A stretch of 64,000 nt of DNA from Micromonospora sp. NBC_01796 (lineage in GTDB: Bacteria > Actinomycetota > Actinomycetes > Mycobacteriales > Micromonosporaceae): positions 7,920,001 through 7,984,000 of the forward strand of contig NZ_CP109078.1 in NCBI RefSeq assembly GCF_035917455.1, read 5' to 3'. Both the position numbers and the translations under genes were made by a program. Position 1 is the first letter of the stretch, and the number at the start of each line of letters is the position of its first letter. A model generated the notes under the pieces. The model made no database searches. It was not told where the DNA came from and worked only from the letters and a program-made list of their open reading frames with translations. Positions 46,461-54,993 of this stretch are shown piece by piece.

Positions 46461-47734
46461 CCGGCGACGGCCGGCACACGATCGTCGTCGACCTCGGTTA
46501 CGGCGACGCGGGCAAGGGCACCGTGGTCGACCTGCTCTGCGCGGACGGGCCGGTCGGCGCCGTGATCCGGTTCAACGGGGGCGCGCAGGCGGCGCACAAC
46601 GTGGTGACGCCGGACGGGCGGCACCACACCTTCGCCCAGTTCGGGTCGGGCACCCTGCACGGGGTGCCCACCCACCTGTCCCGTTTCACGGTGGTCGACC
46701 CGCTCGCGCTGGCCGCCGAGGCGGAGCAGCTCAACGCGCTCGGCGTACCTGACCCGTTCGGGCTGCTCACCATCGACGCAGAGGCGCTGCTCAGCACACC
46801 CTGGCACGTCGCGGCGAACCGGCTGCGCGAGCTGGGTCGGGGCGCCGGGCGGCACGGCTCCTGCGGCATGGGCGTCGGCGAGACCACGGCGTACGCGCTG
46901 CGCCACCCCGACGCACCCCGGGCCGGTGACACCCTCGACCCGGCACGACTGCGCCACCGGCTGGCGGCCGTACGCGACCGCCTCACCGACGAGCTGGGTG
47001 AGCTGGGAGGACCGCCGCTGGACGAGGTGGTGTCGGTGTTCCGGGCGTTCGGCTCGATCGTGTCGATCGTGGACGGCGGGTCGACCCGGAAGCGGTTGCT
47101 CGACGCGGGGCGGTGTGTGTTCGAGGGGGCACAGGGGGTGCTGTTGGACGAGTGGTTCGGTTGGCACCCGTACACGACGTGGTCCACCACGACCTTCGAG
47201 AACGCGGAGACCCTGCTGGCGGAGGCGGGGCATGAGGCAATGCGGTTGGGGGTGGTCCGGACGTACACCACCCGGCACGGCGCCGGGCCGCTGGTGACCG
47301 AGGACGCCTCGTTGACCGCCGCGCTGCCGGAGCGACACAACGGCACCGGACGCTGGCAGGGACCGTTCCGGGTGGGTCACTTCGACGCGGTCGCCCACCG
47401 GTACGCGGTCGAGGTGACCGGTGGTGTCGACGCGCTCGCCATCACCCACCTGGACGCCCCGGACCGCGTTCCGGAGCTGGCCATCTGCCCCGCGTACACG
47501 CTCGACGCCCCGTCCGGGCCGACGCTGGGTCGCCTGGTGCCGGGCGGGCGGGGCGACCTCGCGTACCAGGAACGGCTGACCGCCCTGCTGGGCCGCGCCC
47601 GCCCGGCGCGGCTCGACCGGCCCGCACACTGGGCGTCCGCGATCGGCGCACTGCTCGACGCCCCCGTCCTGATCGAGTCGTACGGCCCGAGCGTGACCGA
47701 CAAACGCGTGCTCGGCGGCGCGTTGGCCGCTTGA
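46457..47734 (+). CDS. divergent adenylosuccinate-synthetase-like enzyme
   Basis: A 425-residue PurA-fold GTPase. The phosphate loop is GYGDAGKGTVVD instead of GxQWGDEGKGK; the catalytic Asp17 is kept, and His47 (NGGAQAAHNVV) corresponds to the catalytic His of GGNNAGHT. EGAQGVLLDEWFGWHPYTTW matches the IMP-site EGAQG...PYVTSS stretch and ITHLDAPD the guanine-specific TKLD. TTGRGIGP is replaced by HGSCGMGVGETT. These changes cluster around the IMP site, so the acceptor nucleotide may differ. GTG 46457 overlaps the vWA stop. Not the housekeeping purA by appearance and context. Confidence 0.82.
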   Translation: MTGDGRHTIVVDLGYGDAGKGTVVDLLCADGPVGAVIRFNGGAQAAHNVVTPDGRHHTFAQFGSGTLHGVPTHLSRFTVVDPLALAAEAEQLNALGVPDPFGLLTIDAEALLSTPWHVAANRLRELGRGAGRHGSCGMGVGETTAYALRHPDAPRAGDTLDPARLRHRLAAVRDRLTDELGELGGPPLDEVVSVFRAFGSIVSIVDGGSTRKRLLDAGRCVFEGAQGVLLDEWFGWHPYTTWSTTTFENAETLLAEAGHEAMRLGVVRTYTTRHGAGPLVTEDASLTAALPERHNGTGRWQGPFRVGHFDAVAHRYAVEVTGGVDALAITHLDAPDRVPELAICPAYTLDAPSGPTLGRLVPGGRGDLAYQERLTALLGRARPARLDRPAHWASAIGALLDAPVLIESYGPSVTDKRVLGGALAA

Positions 47735-47825
47735 TCGGGTCGTTTCGACTGTTCGGCCAGCTTGTCAACGGTCGATGTTCGGATAGACGATGGTCGCAGC
47801 ACCGCCACGAGTCGAGGAGGGCGCG

Positions 47826-48143
47826 ATGCCAGAGGTCATTCACCACCCACGGGTGGCATGGGACACCGCTCGGGTCGTCGTGGCCGCCGCCGAGGCCGAC
47901 GAGGTGTTCGGTTGGCTCAGCGGGGAGGTCGCGACGATCCTCGGCCCCGAGCACCGACGGGAGCTGACCGACACCCGCGCCCGCCTCCGGTGGCCGACCG
48001 GGACGAACGCCGAGGCGGTCGAGGCCGGACGCTGGCGGGCCCGCCTCCAGGACGCTCTCGACGTCCACCCGGAGGCGGCCGAACCACTGCGTCGGCTGGC
48101 CACCACCGCCACCGCCCGCCTACGCGGCGGCTACTCCCGCTGA
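47826..48143 (+). CDS. small unrecognised cytosolic protein
   Basis: A 105-residue protein starting MPEVIHHPRVAWDTARVVVA at ATG 47826 with GGAGG upstream. The rest is an Ala/Arg-rich alternation of helices (LGPEHRRELTDTRARLRWPT; GRWRARLQDALDVHPEAAEP). No motif is recognised. It begins 91 bp after the PurA-like gene and may belong to the same transcript, though the gap is larger than within that operon. Confidence 0.6.
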   Translation: MPEVIHHPRVAWDTARVVVAAAEADEVFGWLSGEVATILGPEHRRELTDTRARLRWPTGTNAEAVEAGRWRARLQDALDVHPEAAEPLRRLATTATARLRGGYSR

Positions 48144-48179
48144 GGAAGCGTCCTCGGCCCGCACCACCGATTCCCTCGC

Positions 48180-48250
48180 CGATCTTGCACTTGTGGCGCC
48201 CGGATCAGGGCACTCATCCGGATTTGCGCGCCACCACAAGTGCAAGATCG
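48180..48250. repeat. 17-bp perfect inverted repeat with nested hairpin
   Basis: The arm CGATCTTGCACTTGTGG (48180-48196) pairs perfectly with CCACAAGTGCAAGATCG (48234-48250). The 37-base interior has its own CGGAT (48201-48205)/ATCCG (48216-48220) stem. Both flanking genes point rightward. It can end the transcript of the gene before it, or be a REP-like palindrome. There is no T-tract. Confidence 0.75.
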
Positions 48251-48300
48251 TCACGCTTGCACGGTGGACGTGGCTGGAGGCACTGGGACAGGATGCGGGG

Positions 48301-48684
48301 ATGCGATCTCGGATGGCCGGCATGTGGTGGGGTACCGCTGTCGAAGCGCCCGACCCCGGTGCCCTGGCGCGGTTCTATTCGGAACTGCTCGACTGGCCCA
48401 TCGGCCACGAGGAGCCGGGGACGGCGATCGTCGCGCCTCCCCAGGGATCGGTCTATCTGGTGTTCCAACAGGCCACCGATTACCAACCTCCCGTCTGGCC
48501 GCCGATCGACGGCGAGCAACGCCCGATGATTCATTTCGACTTCCAGGTCGGCGACCTCGACTCGGCCGTCGCCGACGCGATCGCCCTGGGAGCCACGCTG
48601 GCCTCGGCCCAGCCGCAGGAGAACGTACGGGTCCTCCTCGACCCGGCCGGTCACCCCTTCTGCCTCTGCCTCGACCAGGAGTAG
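48301..48684 (+). CDS. VOC (glyoxalase-like) family protein
   Basis: A 127-residue single-repeat vicinal-oxygen-chelate protein: WWGTAVEAPDPGALARFYSE opens the fold, MIHFDFQVGDLDSAVADAIA is the second metal-side strand and VRVLLDPAGHPFCLCLDQE closes it. Possible metal ligands are the His of MIHFDF and the terminal Glu. Proteins like this bind or detoxify small molecules. ATG 48301 is the start nearest the family N-terminus. Next gene begins 6 bp later. Confidence 0.85.
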   Translation: MRSRMAGMWWGTAVEAPDPGALARFYSELLDWPIGHEEPGTAIVAPPQGSVYLVFQQATDYQPPVWPPIDGEQRPMIHFDFQVGDLDSAVADAIALGATLASAQPQENVRVLLDPAGHPFCLCLDQE

Positions 48685-48690
48685 GTCCCC

Positions 48691-49317
48691 ATGGCCATCG
48701 CGTGGAACGTACCGGGCCTGCCCTTCACCCTCTCGCCGTCGGCCGAGGCGGCTTGGACGATCACCGAGGCGCCCGCCACGGTGACGGGCTCGGCGGCACC
48801 CCAGAGCGACATCTTCATCGACCCGGGAGCCGACACCCCGCACGACGCCGCTTCGACGCTCAACGCGGTGACCCTGCTCGGCGTCCCGCCGGACGGTGAT
48901 TTCCAGTTCAGCGCCCGCGTCACGGTGGAGTTCGCCGCCACCTACGACGCGGGTGTGCTGCTCCTGTGGATCGACAAGCACCACTGGGGCAAACTCTGCT
49001 TCGAGTTCTCCCCCGACGACGAACCGATGGTCGTCTCCGTGGTCGCCCGTGGCGTCGCCGACGACGCCAACGCCTTCGTTGTCGACGGCCGTACGGTGTG
49101 GCTGCGGGTGTCCCGGCTCGGCCCCGCCTTCGCGTACCACGCCTCGCTCGACGGCAAGGTCTGGCGGATGATCCGCTACTTCGCCATCAACGGCGCGTCC
49201 ACGTCCGTCTCGATCGGCTTCGAGGCACAGTCCCCGACCGGTGACGGTTGTGCTGTCACCTTCGACAACATCCGGTTCACCCGCGAACGCCTGAGCGACC
49301 TCCGCAACGGCTCCTGA
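48691..49317 (+). CDS. DUF1349 concanavalin-A-like protein
   Basis: A 208-residue beta-sandwich protein of the DUF1349 family, similar to the regulation-of-enolase-1 group. Typical strands are DFQFSARVTVEFAATYDAGV, LLLWIDKHHWGKLCFEFSPD and VSIGFEAQSPTGDGCAVTFD. These are presumed carbohydrate-binding jelly rolls but function is not established. No signal peptide. Probably co-transcribed with the VOC gene 6 bp upstream. Confidence 0.85.
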   Translation: MAIAWNVPGLPFTLSPSAEAAWTITEAPATVTGSAAPQSDIFIDPGADTPHDAASTLNAVTLLGVPPDGDFQFSARVTVEFAATYDAGVLLLWIDKHHWGKLCFEFSPDDEPMVVSVVARGVADDANAFVVDGRTVWLRVSRLGPAFAYHASLDGKVWRMIRYFAINGASTSVSIGFEAQSPTGDGCAVTFDNIRFTRERLSDLRNGS

Positions 49318-49374
49318 ACCAGCGCGCGTCCTGGCAGTCCAGCGGTCGTACGTCGACGAACGTACGCTTGCCGA

Positions 49375-49923
49375 GTGGATCTCGGAGATCGGGCGCAGAA
49401 CCTCGTTATGCCCCTGCTTGCCGGCCCTCTGCCCCGACGTTGGAGTCACGTGCGTGCCGTCGCGACCAAGGCGAGTGCCATCGCGGAAGTCCTACCGGAG
49501 CAAGACCGGTCGGTACTGATCGCGGCGGCGTGGCTGCATGACATCGGATACGCTCCGACCCTGGTCGACACCGGGTTTCATCCGCTCGACGGCGCTCGAT
49601 GGCTCAGGTCGGAAGGCTTTGACGAACGCGTGATCTGCCTGGTGGCTCACCACACCTGCGCCCTGCTCGAAGCCGAGGAGCGAGGCTTGGCCCGTGAGCT
49701 GTCCGAGGAGTTCAGACAGGAAGAGTCAGCTACCGCCGATGCGCTCTGGTACTGCGACGCCACGACAGGGCCGGACGGACAGGACTTCGATGTCCTCGAC
49801 CGACTCGAAGAGATCAGGACGCGCTATGGCCCTGGGACGTTGATTGCCCGCTTCATCGACCGGGCACAGCCGGAGATCATTGCTGCCGTCGAGCGAACGA
49901 CCACGAGGCTGGCAAGGCTCTAG
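49375..49923 (+). CDS. HD-domain phosphohydrolase-like protein
   Basis: A 182-residue HD-superfamily protein. Metal-site residues are His25 of RRWSHVRAVATKA, HD in AAWLHDIGYAPTLVDTGFHP and later His of VAHHTCALLEAEE plus Asp of ADALWYCDATTGPDG. Such proteins hydrolyse nucleotides or cyclic nucleotides. Codon use is less GC-biased than the neighbours, which hints at transfer. GTG 49375 start; the IS element begins 41 bp after the stop. Confidence 0.78.
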   Translation: MDLGDRAQNLVMPLLAGPLPRRWSHVRAVATKASAIAEVLPEQDRSVLIAAAWLHDIGYAPTLVDTGFHPLDGARWLRSEGFDERVICLVAHHTCALLEAEERGLARELSEEFRQEESATADALWYCDATTGPDGQDFDVLDRLEEIRTRYGPGTLIARFIDRAQPEIIAAVERTTTRLARL

Positions 49924-50027
49924 TTCTCAACTGCCGCAGGTGGTTACTCTGCGGGGGTGGGCCTGCCCCGTTTTGACGGACATCCGAGATCAGGGGACCT
50001 GGGGTCTCCGGGAGGATGTCCAGCATC

Positions 50028-50339
50028 ATGGAGAGCATGGGAAAGAAGCGGCCGCGGCCTCGGCGTTCGTTCACGCCGGAGTTCAAGGCCGAGATCGTCG
50101 AGTTGTGTCAGCGTGGTGACCGCACGCTCCGGCAGGTCAGCCAGGACTTCGACCTGACCGAGACGGCAGTGCGTGAGTGGGTCAAGCAGGCCGAACTCGA
50201 CACCGGCGTCCGCGCCGATGGGCTGACCACCGACGAACGGGCCGAACTCGCACAGCTGCGCAAAGAGAACCGCAGGCTGCGCGAAGACGTCGATGTGCTC
50301 AAACGGGCAACGGCTTTCTTCGCGAAGGAGACCCGGTGA
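50028..50339 (+). CDS. IS3-family transposase OrfA
   Basis: A ~103-residue DNA-binding subunit with an HTH (RRSFTPEFKAEIVELCQRGD; DLTETAVREWVKQAE) and a leucine-zipper-like helix (AELAQLRKENRRLREDVDVL) ending ATAFFAKETR, typical of IS3 OrfA. Start could be ATG 50016, 50028 or 50037; GGGAGG abuts the first. Its stop overlaps the orfB GTG (GTGA), so OrfB may be made by coupling or by frameshifting to an OrfAB fusion. Confidence 0.9.
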   Translation: MESMGKKRPRPRRSFTPEFKAEIVELCQRGDRTLRQVSQDFDLTETAVREWVKQAELDTGVRADGLTTDERAELAQLRKENRRLREDVDVLKRATAFFAKETR

Positions 50340-51232
50340 ACGTCTTCCCGTTCATCGCCGCGGAGCAGGCCGGCAAGCACAACGTTAAACGTGCCTGCGA
50401 ACTGCTCGAGGTCTCCCGATCCGCCTACTACCAGCAGAAAACCGGCACCCAGTCGCAGCGCGAGCGGGTCGATGCCCGGCTCACCGACAAGATCACCGTG
50501 CTGCACGAACGGTCCAAGGGCACCTACGGGGCGCCGCGGATCCACGCTGACCTCACCGAACAGGGGCTACGGCACGGCCGCAAACGCGTCGCCCGGCTGA
50601 TGCGCATCGCCGGACTCGCCGGCAAGAGCCCACGCCGCTGGCGCACGACCACAATCCCGGATCCGGCCGCCGGGCTCCGACCTGACCTGGTCGGCCGCGA
50701 TTTCCGTGTTGATCCTGGCGTAATCGATACCCGCTGGTGCGGCGACATCACCTACATCAACACGTGGCAGGGCTGGCTCTACCTGGCCACTGTCATCGAT
50801 CTCGCATCACGCCGGGTCGTCGGCTGGGCCGTGGCCGACAACCTCAAGACCGACCTGGTCGACGCCGCCCTCGCCGACGCTGTCGCACGCCGCCGACCCG
50901 AGCCCGGGCTGGTGTTTCATTCCGACCGTGGCACGCAATACGTCAGCGCCCAGCACACCCGCCTGGCACACCGTCACGACATCCGCCTGTCCGTCGGCCG
51001 GCGCGGACAGTGCTGGGACAACGCAGTCGCCGAGTCGTTCTTCGCCACCATCAAAACCGAACTCCTGCACCGCCAGGCCTGGCCCACCCACCAAGCCGCC
51101 CGCCAGGCCATATTCGAATACATCGAGGGCTGGTACAACACCCGCCGCCGACACTCAACCCTCGGCTACCTCAGCCCTGCGGCCTTCGAGACCACCAGCT
51201 CACAACCGCTACCGATCGACCGAGCCGCCTAA
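50336..51232 (+). CDS. IS3-family transposase OrfB (DDE integrase core)
   Basis: A 298-residue rve-domain transposase. The N-terminal HTH_21 region reads GAPRIHADLTEQGLRHGRKR. Catalytic residues are Asp in WCGDITYINTWQGWLYLATV, Asp in VFHSDRGTQYVS and Glu in DNAVAESFFATIKTELLHRQ, followed by EYIEGWYNTRRRHSTLGYLS. All three DDE residues and the K/R finger are present, so the protein should be functional. Confidence 0.94.
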   Translation: MNVFPFIAAEQAGKHNVKRACELLEVSRSAYYQQKTGTQSQRERVDARLTDKITVLHERSKGTYGAPRIHADLTEQGLRHGRKRVARLMRIAGLAGKSPRRWRTTTIPDPAAGLRPDLVGRDFRVDPGVIDTRWCGDITYINTWQGWLYLATVIDLASRRVVGWAVADNLKTDLVDAALADAVARRRPEPGLVFHSDRGTQYVSAQHTRLAHRHDIRLSVGRRGQCWDNAVAESFFATIKTELLHRQAWPTHQAARQAIFEYIEGWYNTRRRHSTLGYLSPAAFETTSSQPLPIDRAA

Positions 51233-51273
51233 CTAAGATCAACACAACGACCCTGTCCGTCGAAACGGGTCAA

Positions 51274-53051
51274 GCCCAGGGATATCCCGGCATCCCTGAG
51301 TACGTCCAGGTAGGCCTCGACTTCGGCTTCCAGCGCGGCAGACAGCGTCGCGGCATCCGAAAGGTAGTGTCCGATGCCGTCGAGCCTGATCATCCGGACC
51401 AGCAGTTGTCGATCGTCCAACGCGTCCGCGAGTTCGCTGACGTCGCCAATCGGGGCGACGGGGTCCTCGACACCGTGGATGAGCAGCACCGGACGCAGGA
51501 CCTTCGTTGCCGCCACCTTGGCATCGCCACCGGCGAGAACGGCCGCGTGCGGTCGCTGGAATCGGGGCGCGGTGACCGTCCAACGCTCCGGGTCGACGAT
51601 CGCCGACCGGGCGACAGCGAGGGTGAACGGCCCGTCCTCGCACACGGCCCGCAACGCCGTATAACCGCCGGCGCTGGCACCGGAGATGAAGACCGCATCG
51701 CGTCGCGCCGAACCGTTCTCGATCAGGTGTAGCGCGACGGTCCGGCAGTCCTCCACGTCGAAACGGCCCCAGTTGCCGTCCAATGCCTTCCGGAACTCCC
51801 GACCGTAGCCGGTACTCCCCCGGTAATCGACATCCACGACGGCAAACCCCCGGCTCGTGAAGAACTGCACCTCCCAGTCCAGCCGCAAATTGCTCTGGTG
51901 TGTCGGTCCGGGATGCGGCCTGACGATCAACGGCGTGGGGGCGCCACCGCTCGCAGCCGGATAAAGAGCCCGGTTACCTCAGTTCCGGCGGAACTGAAGC
52001 GCATGACCTCGGGTATCGAGAGCACCGCCGCCAGGTCCGCCCGGTCGGTGCCGGCTCGAATTATCTCGATCTTGTCCGAGCCGTCGGTTTCGACCAGTGC
52101 GACCTCCTGCGCGCGGGTCGGCGACGAGCCGATCAACGCGATCCGGCTGCCGAGGGCGGCCAGGTAGGGCTTGATCGAGGTGTACGGCAGTTCGATCCGT
52201 ACGACCTCGCCATCTGGTTCTACGACCACGAGGTGGTGTGATGGGCCCCGTTGGACGACCATGCCAATGCGGTTCTCCGGCAGCAGGACGTAGTCGGCGT
52301 AGGTGGACTCCCAGGGCGCCCTGGCACAGTCGGCGTCCATCGGGGCGAGTGCTTCCGTGCCGCCCGCACTCCACCGGTAGAGATTCCACCAGCCGCTCCG
52401 GTCGCTGAGAAAGTACAGCCTGCCGTCCTCGCCCCACCGCGGCTGAACCGCCGACTCGCCCGGACCTCCGGCGACGCGTAGGGGCCGACTGATAGAGCCG
52501 TACGCCGTTCTGTCGGCGACCCAGACCTCGCTGGAATCCCACGGCATCACATCCCTGTCCCACTGCACCCACGCCAGCCGATCCCGGCCAGGGGTCGGCG
52601 AGGCGAGGAAGCCATCCGTCGCTCGCAACACTCGGCATGTCCCCGTCGCCGGCTCGATCGCAACCAGCTCGTCGCCGTCGTCGTCCTCCCGTACGCAGAG
52701 CAGCTCATCGCCGGAGCTGGCGAGGTCGCCGTACGAGTGAGCGGTCGCGGGGAGCCCGGTCGTGCCGTGGAGCTGTCCGGTCGAGGCGTTCACCATGACC
52801 ATCCCGTACGACGGCAGCCAGCCATAGGGCATGCCGCCGTACGCGTGCAGCCTGCTGCCGACGCTGTCCGCCGGCAAATCGGAGACACGGGTCCGGGAGC
52901 CCGATGACGGCCGCCAACTCGCCACCACCACCTTGCCACTCTTCGGCGAGGACTCCACCCAGTGCAGGCCGCCAGCGAAACCGGCAAGCCAGTCGTAGGA
53001 CGTGCGGCCCCTGGCCACCTCGTCTGCGGTGAGTGGCATCGCTGCGCTCAT
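51274..53051 (-). pseudogene. S9 prolyl-oligopeptidase family gene, frameshifted and cut by IS3 element
   Basis: The N-terminal beta-propeller part (from MSAAMPLTADEVARGRTSYD) reads to TEVTGLFIR near 51965. The peptidase part continues in another frame as YPAASGGAPTPLIVRPHPGP, with catalytic Ser in GASAGGYTAL, Asp in GVEDPVAP and His in DGIGHYLS. The two join if one T is restored to the TTT on the minus strand at 51963-51965 (LFYP is the family sequence), so a single-base deletion broke the gene. The IS right end then replaces the last codons after DAGISLG. A sequencing error in the homopolymer is an alternative. Confidence 0.85.
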
Positions 53052-53129
53052 GACCTTCGCCCCTGCCTGCCAAGCTGCCCCGACCACAATACGGCCGTCG
53101 GGTTGGATGCGACGCGACCAGACGCACCG

Positions 53130-53603
53130 CTACCCGAGGTGGGGAGTGTCGCGATGTTGGGTGTAGTGATGCAGTCGCAATCGGACCGTGTCATGAATGG
53201 GAATGCGGTCGAATTCGATGGGATCGACATAGCGAACCTCAGTCGACTCGTCGCTGACCTTGATGGTGCCACCGATGGCGTGGCCGAGATAGGTGAGATT
53301 GAACTCCTGGCGGATCTCACCGTCGGCGTAGGCGATGACGTGGGCGGGATCGGTGTATACGCCGAGTAAGCCGGTAATCTCGATGTCGAGCCCTGTCTCT
53401 TCCTTCACCTCGCGGACCACGCACTGTTGCAGGGTCTCGCCGATATCCATCGTTCCGCCCGGCAACGACCAGTTGCCCGAATCCGAGCGGCGCTGCATCA
53501 GTATCCGGCCGCGCTCATCCGCGACGAGGGCGGAGCCGCCGGGGACGAGGCTGTTGGCCCTGGGGGCGGCGGGGTCCCGGTAGTAGTCGCGTCGACCTGT
53601 CAC
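53130..53603 (-). CDS. NUDIX hydrolase
   Basis: A 157-residue NUDIX enzyme with a full NUDIX box, GGTMDIGETLQQCVVREVKE followed by ETGLDI, and the opening strand ANSLVPGGSALVADERGRIL. It hydrolyses a nucleoside diphosphate derivative; the substrate is not predictable. ATG 53603 overlaps the stop of the upstream regulator (ATGA). XRE/NUDIX pairs like this are common in actinomycetes and probably link signal removal with regulation. Confidence 0.9.
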   Translation of the reverse strand: MTGRRDYYRDPAAPRANSLVPGGSALVADERGRILMQRRSDSGNWSLPGGTMDIGETLQQCVVREVKEETGLDIEITGLLGVYTDPAHVIAYADGEIRQEFNLTYLGHAIGGTIKVSDESTEVRYVDPIEFDRIPIHDTVRLRLHHYTQHRDTPHLG

Positions 53604-54349
53604 CTGTCCTCCGTCGGGTAGCGGGTGGTGGTCTGCCAGACCTGCTCGAACTGGTCGGCAAACGAGGCGAAGATGCCGTGCGGGGAGAGCTCGCGCAGGT
53701 GCAGGGCGGGGTGCTGGTAGCCGCGTGCCCTATAGAGATGTGGGGTGACGATCGCCTGGTGATCGAAGCGGAACACCGAGTTGTACAGGTGCACGGAGTG
53801 CAGCCCGATTTCGACGCCGGGCACGTCGTGCAGGGGTTCAAGAAAGTTCAGGGCATTGCGGATGCGTCCGGGCAGGGTCCCACCGATCTGTTCGAGATTG
53901 TCGCGCTCCATAACGTGGGCACAGTCCGGGTCGGCAAAGGCCAGGCGGACGCGAGCACCGGCGGCGCACTTGTCGGCGATACGAGCCATGGTGTCGGGCA
54001 ACAGTTCCAGGATGAAGGGATAGGCGTACCCGAGTAGATCGATGCGCTTGGTGGCGCCGACCAACAGCGACGTCCAGAGGTGCTGGGGGATGTCGGCCCG
54101 GTGGGCGTACCCACCGATGATCTCTGCGGTTGCTTCGGCTCCGGGGGTGAGATCGGGGCGCGCTTGGGGCCACAGCTCGGCCTCGGTTTCACCCAGGGCG
54201 TCGGCGACGGCCAGGCGCGTGCGTTGGTGTGGAAGCCGGCCGTCATTGAGCCACCGGTTGACGGTCTTCACGTCGACGCCGACTGTTGCCGCCAGCGCGG
54301 CCGAATCGAGTTGGGCGCGCAGCATCGCCGTACGCAGCCGGTTGCTCAT
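53600..54349 (-). CDS. XRE-type regulator with C-terminal DUF5919-like domain
   Basis: A 249-residue protein. Residues ~1-60 are an XRE-like HTH (RLRTAMLRAQLDSAALAATV; DVKTVNRWLNDGRLP). The rest is a domain of the DUF5919/phospholipase-D-like type (IDLLGYAYPFILELLPDTMA; VRLAFADPDCAHVMERD; LHSVHLYNSVFRFDHQAIV). It lacks paired HKD motifs, so it is a ligand or effector domain. ATG 54349 is preferred; GTG 54358 adds three residues. No ribosome binding site is visible, so a leaderless mRNA is possible. Confidence 0.8.
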   Translation of the reverse strand: MSNRLRTAMLRAQLDSAALAATVGVDVKTVNRWLNDGRLPHQRTRLAVADALGETEAELWPQARPDLTPGAEATAEIIGGYAHRADIPQHLWTSLLVGATKRIDLLGYAYPFILELLPDTMARIADKCAAGARVRLAFADPDCAHVMERDNLEQIGGTLPGRIRNALNFLEPLHDVPGVEIGLHSVHLYNSVFRFDHQAIVTPHLYRARGYQHPALHLRELSPHGIFASFADQFEQVWQTTTRYPTEDR

Positions 54350-54458
54350 ACGGCTCACGGTATCGGACGCAGCAGGGACATTTCGAGGTCAGAAAAGTGT
54401 CTGCCCAAGTGGCATTCGGGACGTTTGAGCGCCAGGTTGTCGTTCGTAGGGTCCACGA

Positions 54459-54755
54459 ATGATGTTGCATCACCCGGCACGGCCGGGCTGGACCTGCAAG
54501 GACTGCGGTTTGGAATGGCCGTGTCCGCCCCGTCGAAAGCAACTCCTCGCGGAGTACGCCAGCAAACGGATCCCCTTGATGTTGTACCTGGCGGAGCGCT
54601 TCATCGAGGGCTGCGAAGACATGCCCCACGAGCCGGCGAGCAAGCTGTACGTGCGATTCCTTCGCTGGCCGCACTCCTCGAACGTGCCGAGCCCGCTCTC
54701 GCAGAACAACGGCGGAGAGGCTGGAGGAGCGTGTGTGGGTTCCGGAGCCGGGTGA
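54459..54755 (+). CDS. small zinc-ribbon-like protein, conserved actinomycete type
   Basis: A 98-residue protein. Its N-terminal part GWTCKDCGLEWPCPPRRKQL has Cys-X2-Cys and a third Cys that could bind zinc, followed by an amphipathic helix LLAEYASKRIPLMLYLAERF. I recall similar small proteins next to XRE regulators in Streptomyces but know no function. The C-terminal 30 residues are low complexity and overlap the next gene by 23 bp. Divergent from the XRE regulator. Confidence 0.65.
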   Translation: MMLHHPARPGWTCKDCGLEWPCPPRRKQLLAEYASKRIPLMLYLAERFIEGCEDMPHEPASKLYVRFLRWPHSSNVPSPLSQNNGGEAGGACVGSGAG

Positions 54756-54993
54756 CGTGCTGCGGATCGACCGGCGGGCGTCCGTGCAGTTCGCCGGATC
54801 GCCCCCGCTGGTGTTCCGGGTGATCTCGGTGAGTAAGAAACCGACCTACGACGGCTGGGCTTGGATCACCGGATACGTCCTGGACCGGAAGGGTGCGGCG
54901 GTCGAACGGCGTGAGCTGTTCGTCCAGCCCGCAGGCGTCCAGTTGATCCCGCCGGCCACGGTCGCGGCACCGGCGCGGAGGCTGCGTGTTTGA
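54733..54993 (+). CDS. small beta-rich protein, tandem copy 1
   Basis: An 86-residue protein, GTG start with GGAGGAG upstream. Core: PGDVLRIDRRASVQFAGSPP, LVFRVISVSKKPTYDGWAWI and ELFVQPAGVQLI. This is a five-strand pattern shared with the next gene (LGAVLRIEAEDRFRPSDGPV; LRVTGVRLVANRPERHEWVW), so the two are a tandem duplication. Function unknown. Overlaps both neighbours. Confidence 0.65.
   Translation: MWVPEPGDVLRIDRRASVQFAGSPPLVFRVISVSKKPTYDGWAWITGYVLDRKGAAVERRELFVQPAGVQLIPPATVAAPARRLRV

Larger units (their letters stand above)
49964..51273 (+). mobile_element. IS3-family insertion sequence, about 1.31 kb
   Basis: Imperfect terminal inverted repeats: left TGCCCCGTTTTGACGGACA (49964-49982), right TGTCCGTCGAAACGGGTCA (51254-51272), 17 of 19 matching. 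If the right end is 51273, GCC (49961-49963 and 51274-51276) is a 3-bp target duplication. It encodes overlapping orfA and orfB transposase genes with intact catalytic residues, so it looks recently active. It lies at the 3' end of a decayed S9 peptidase gene. Confidence 0.88.
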
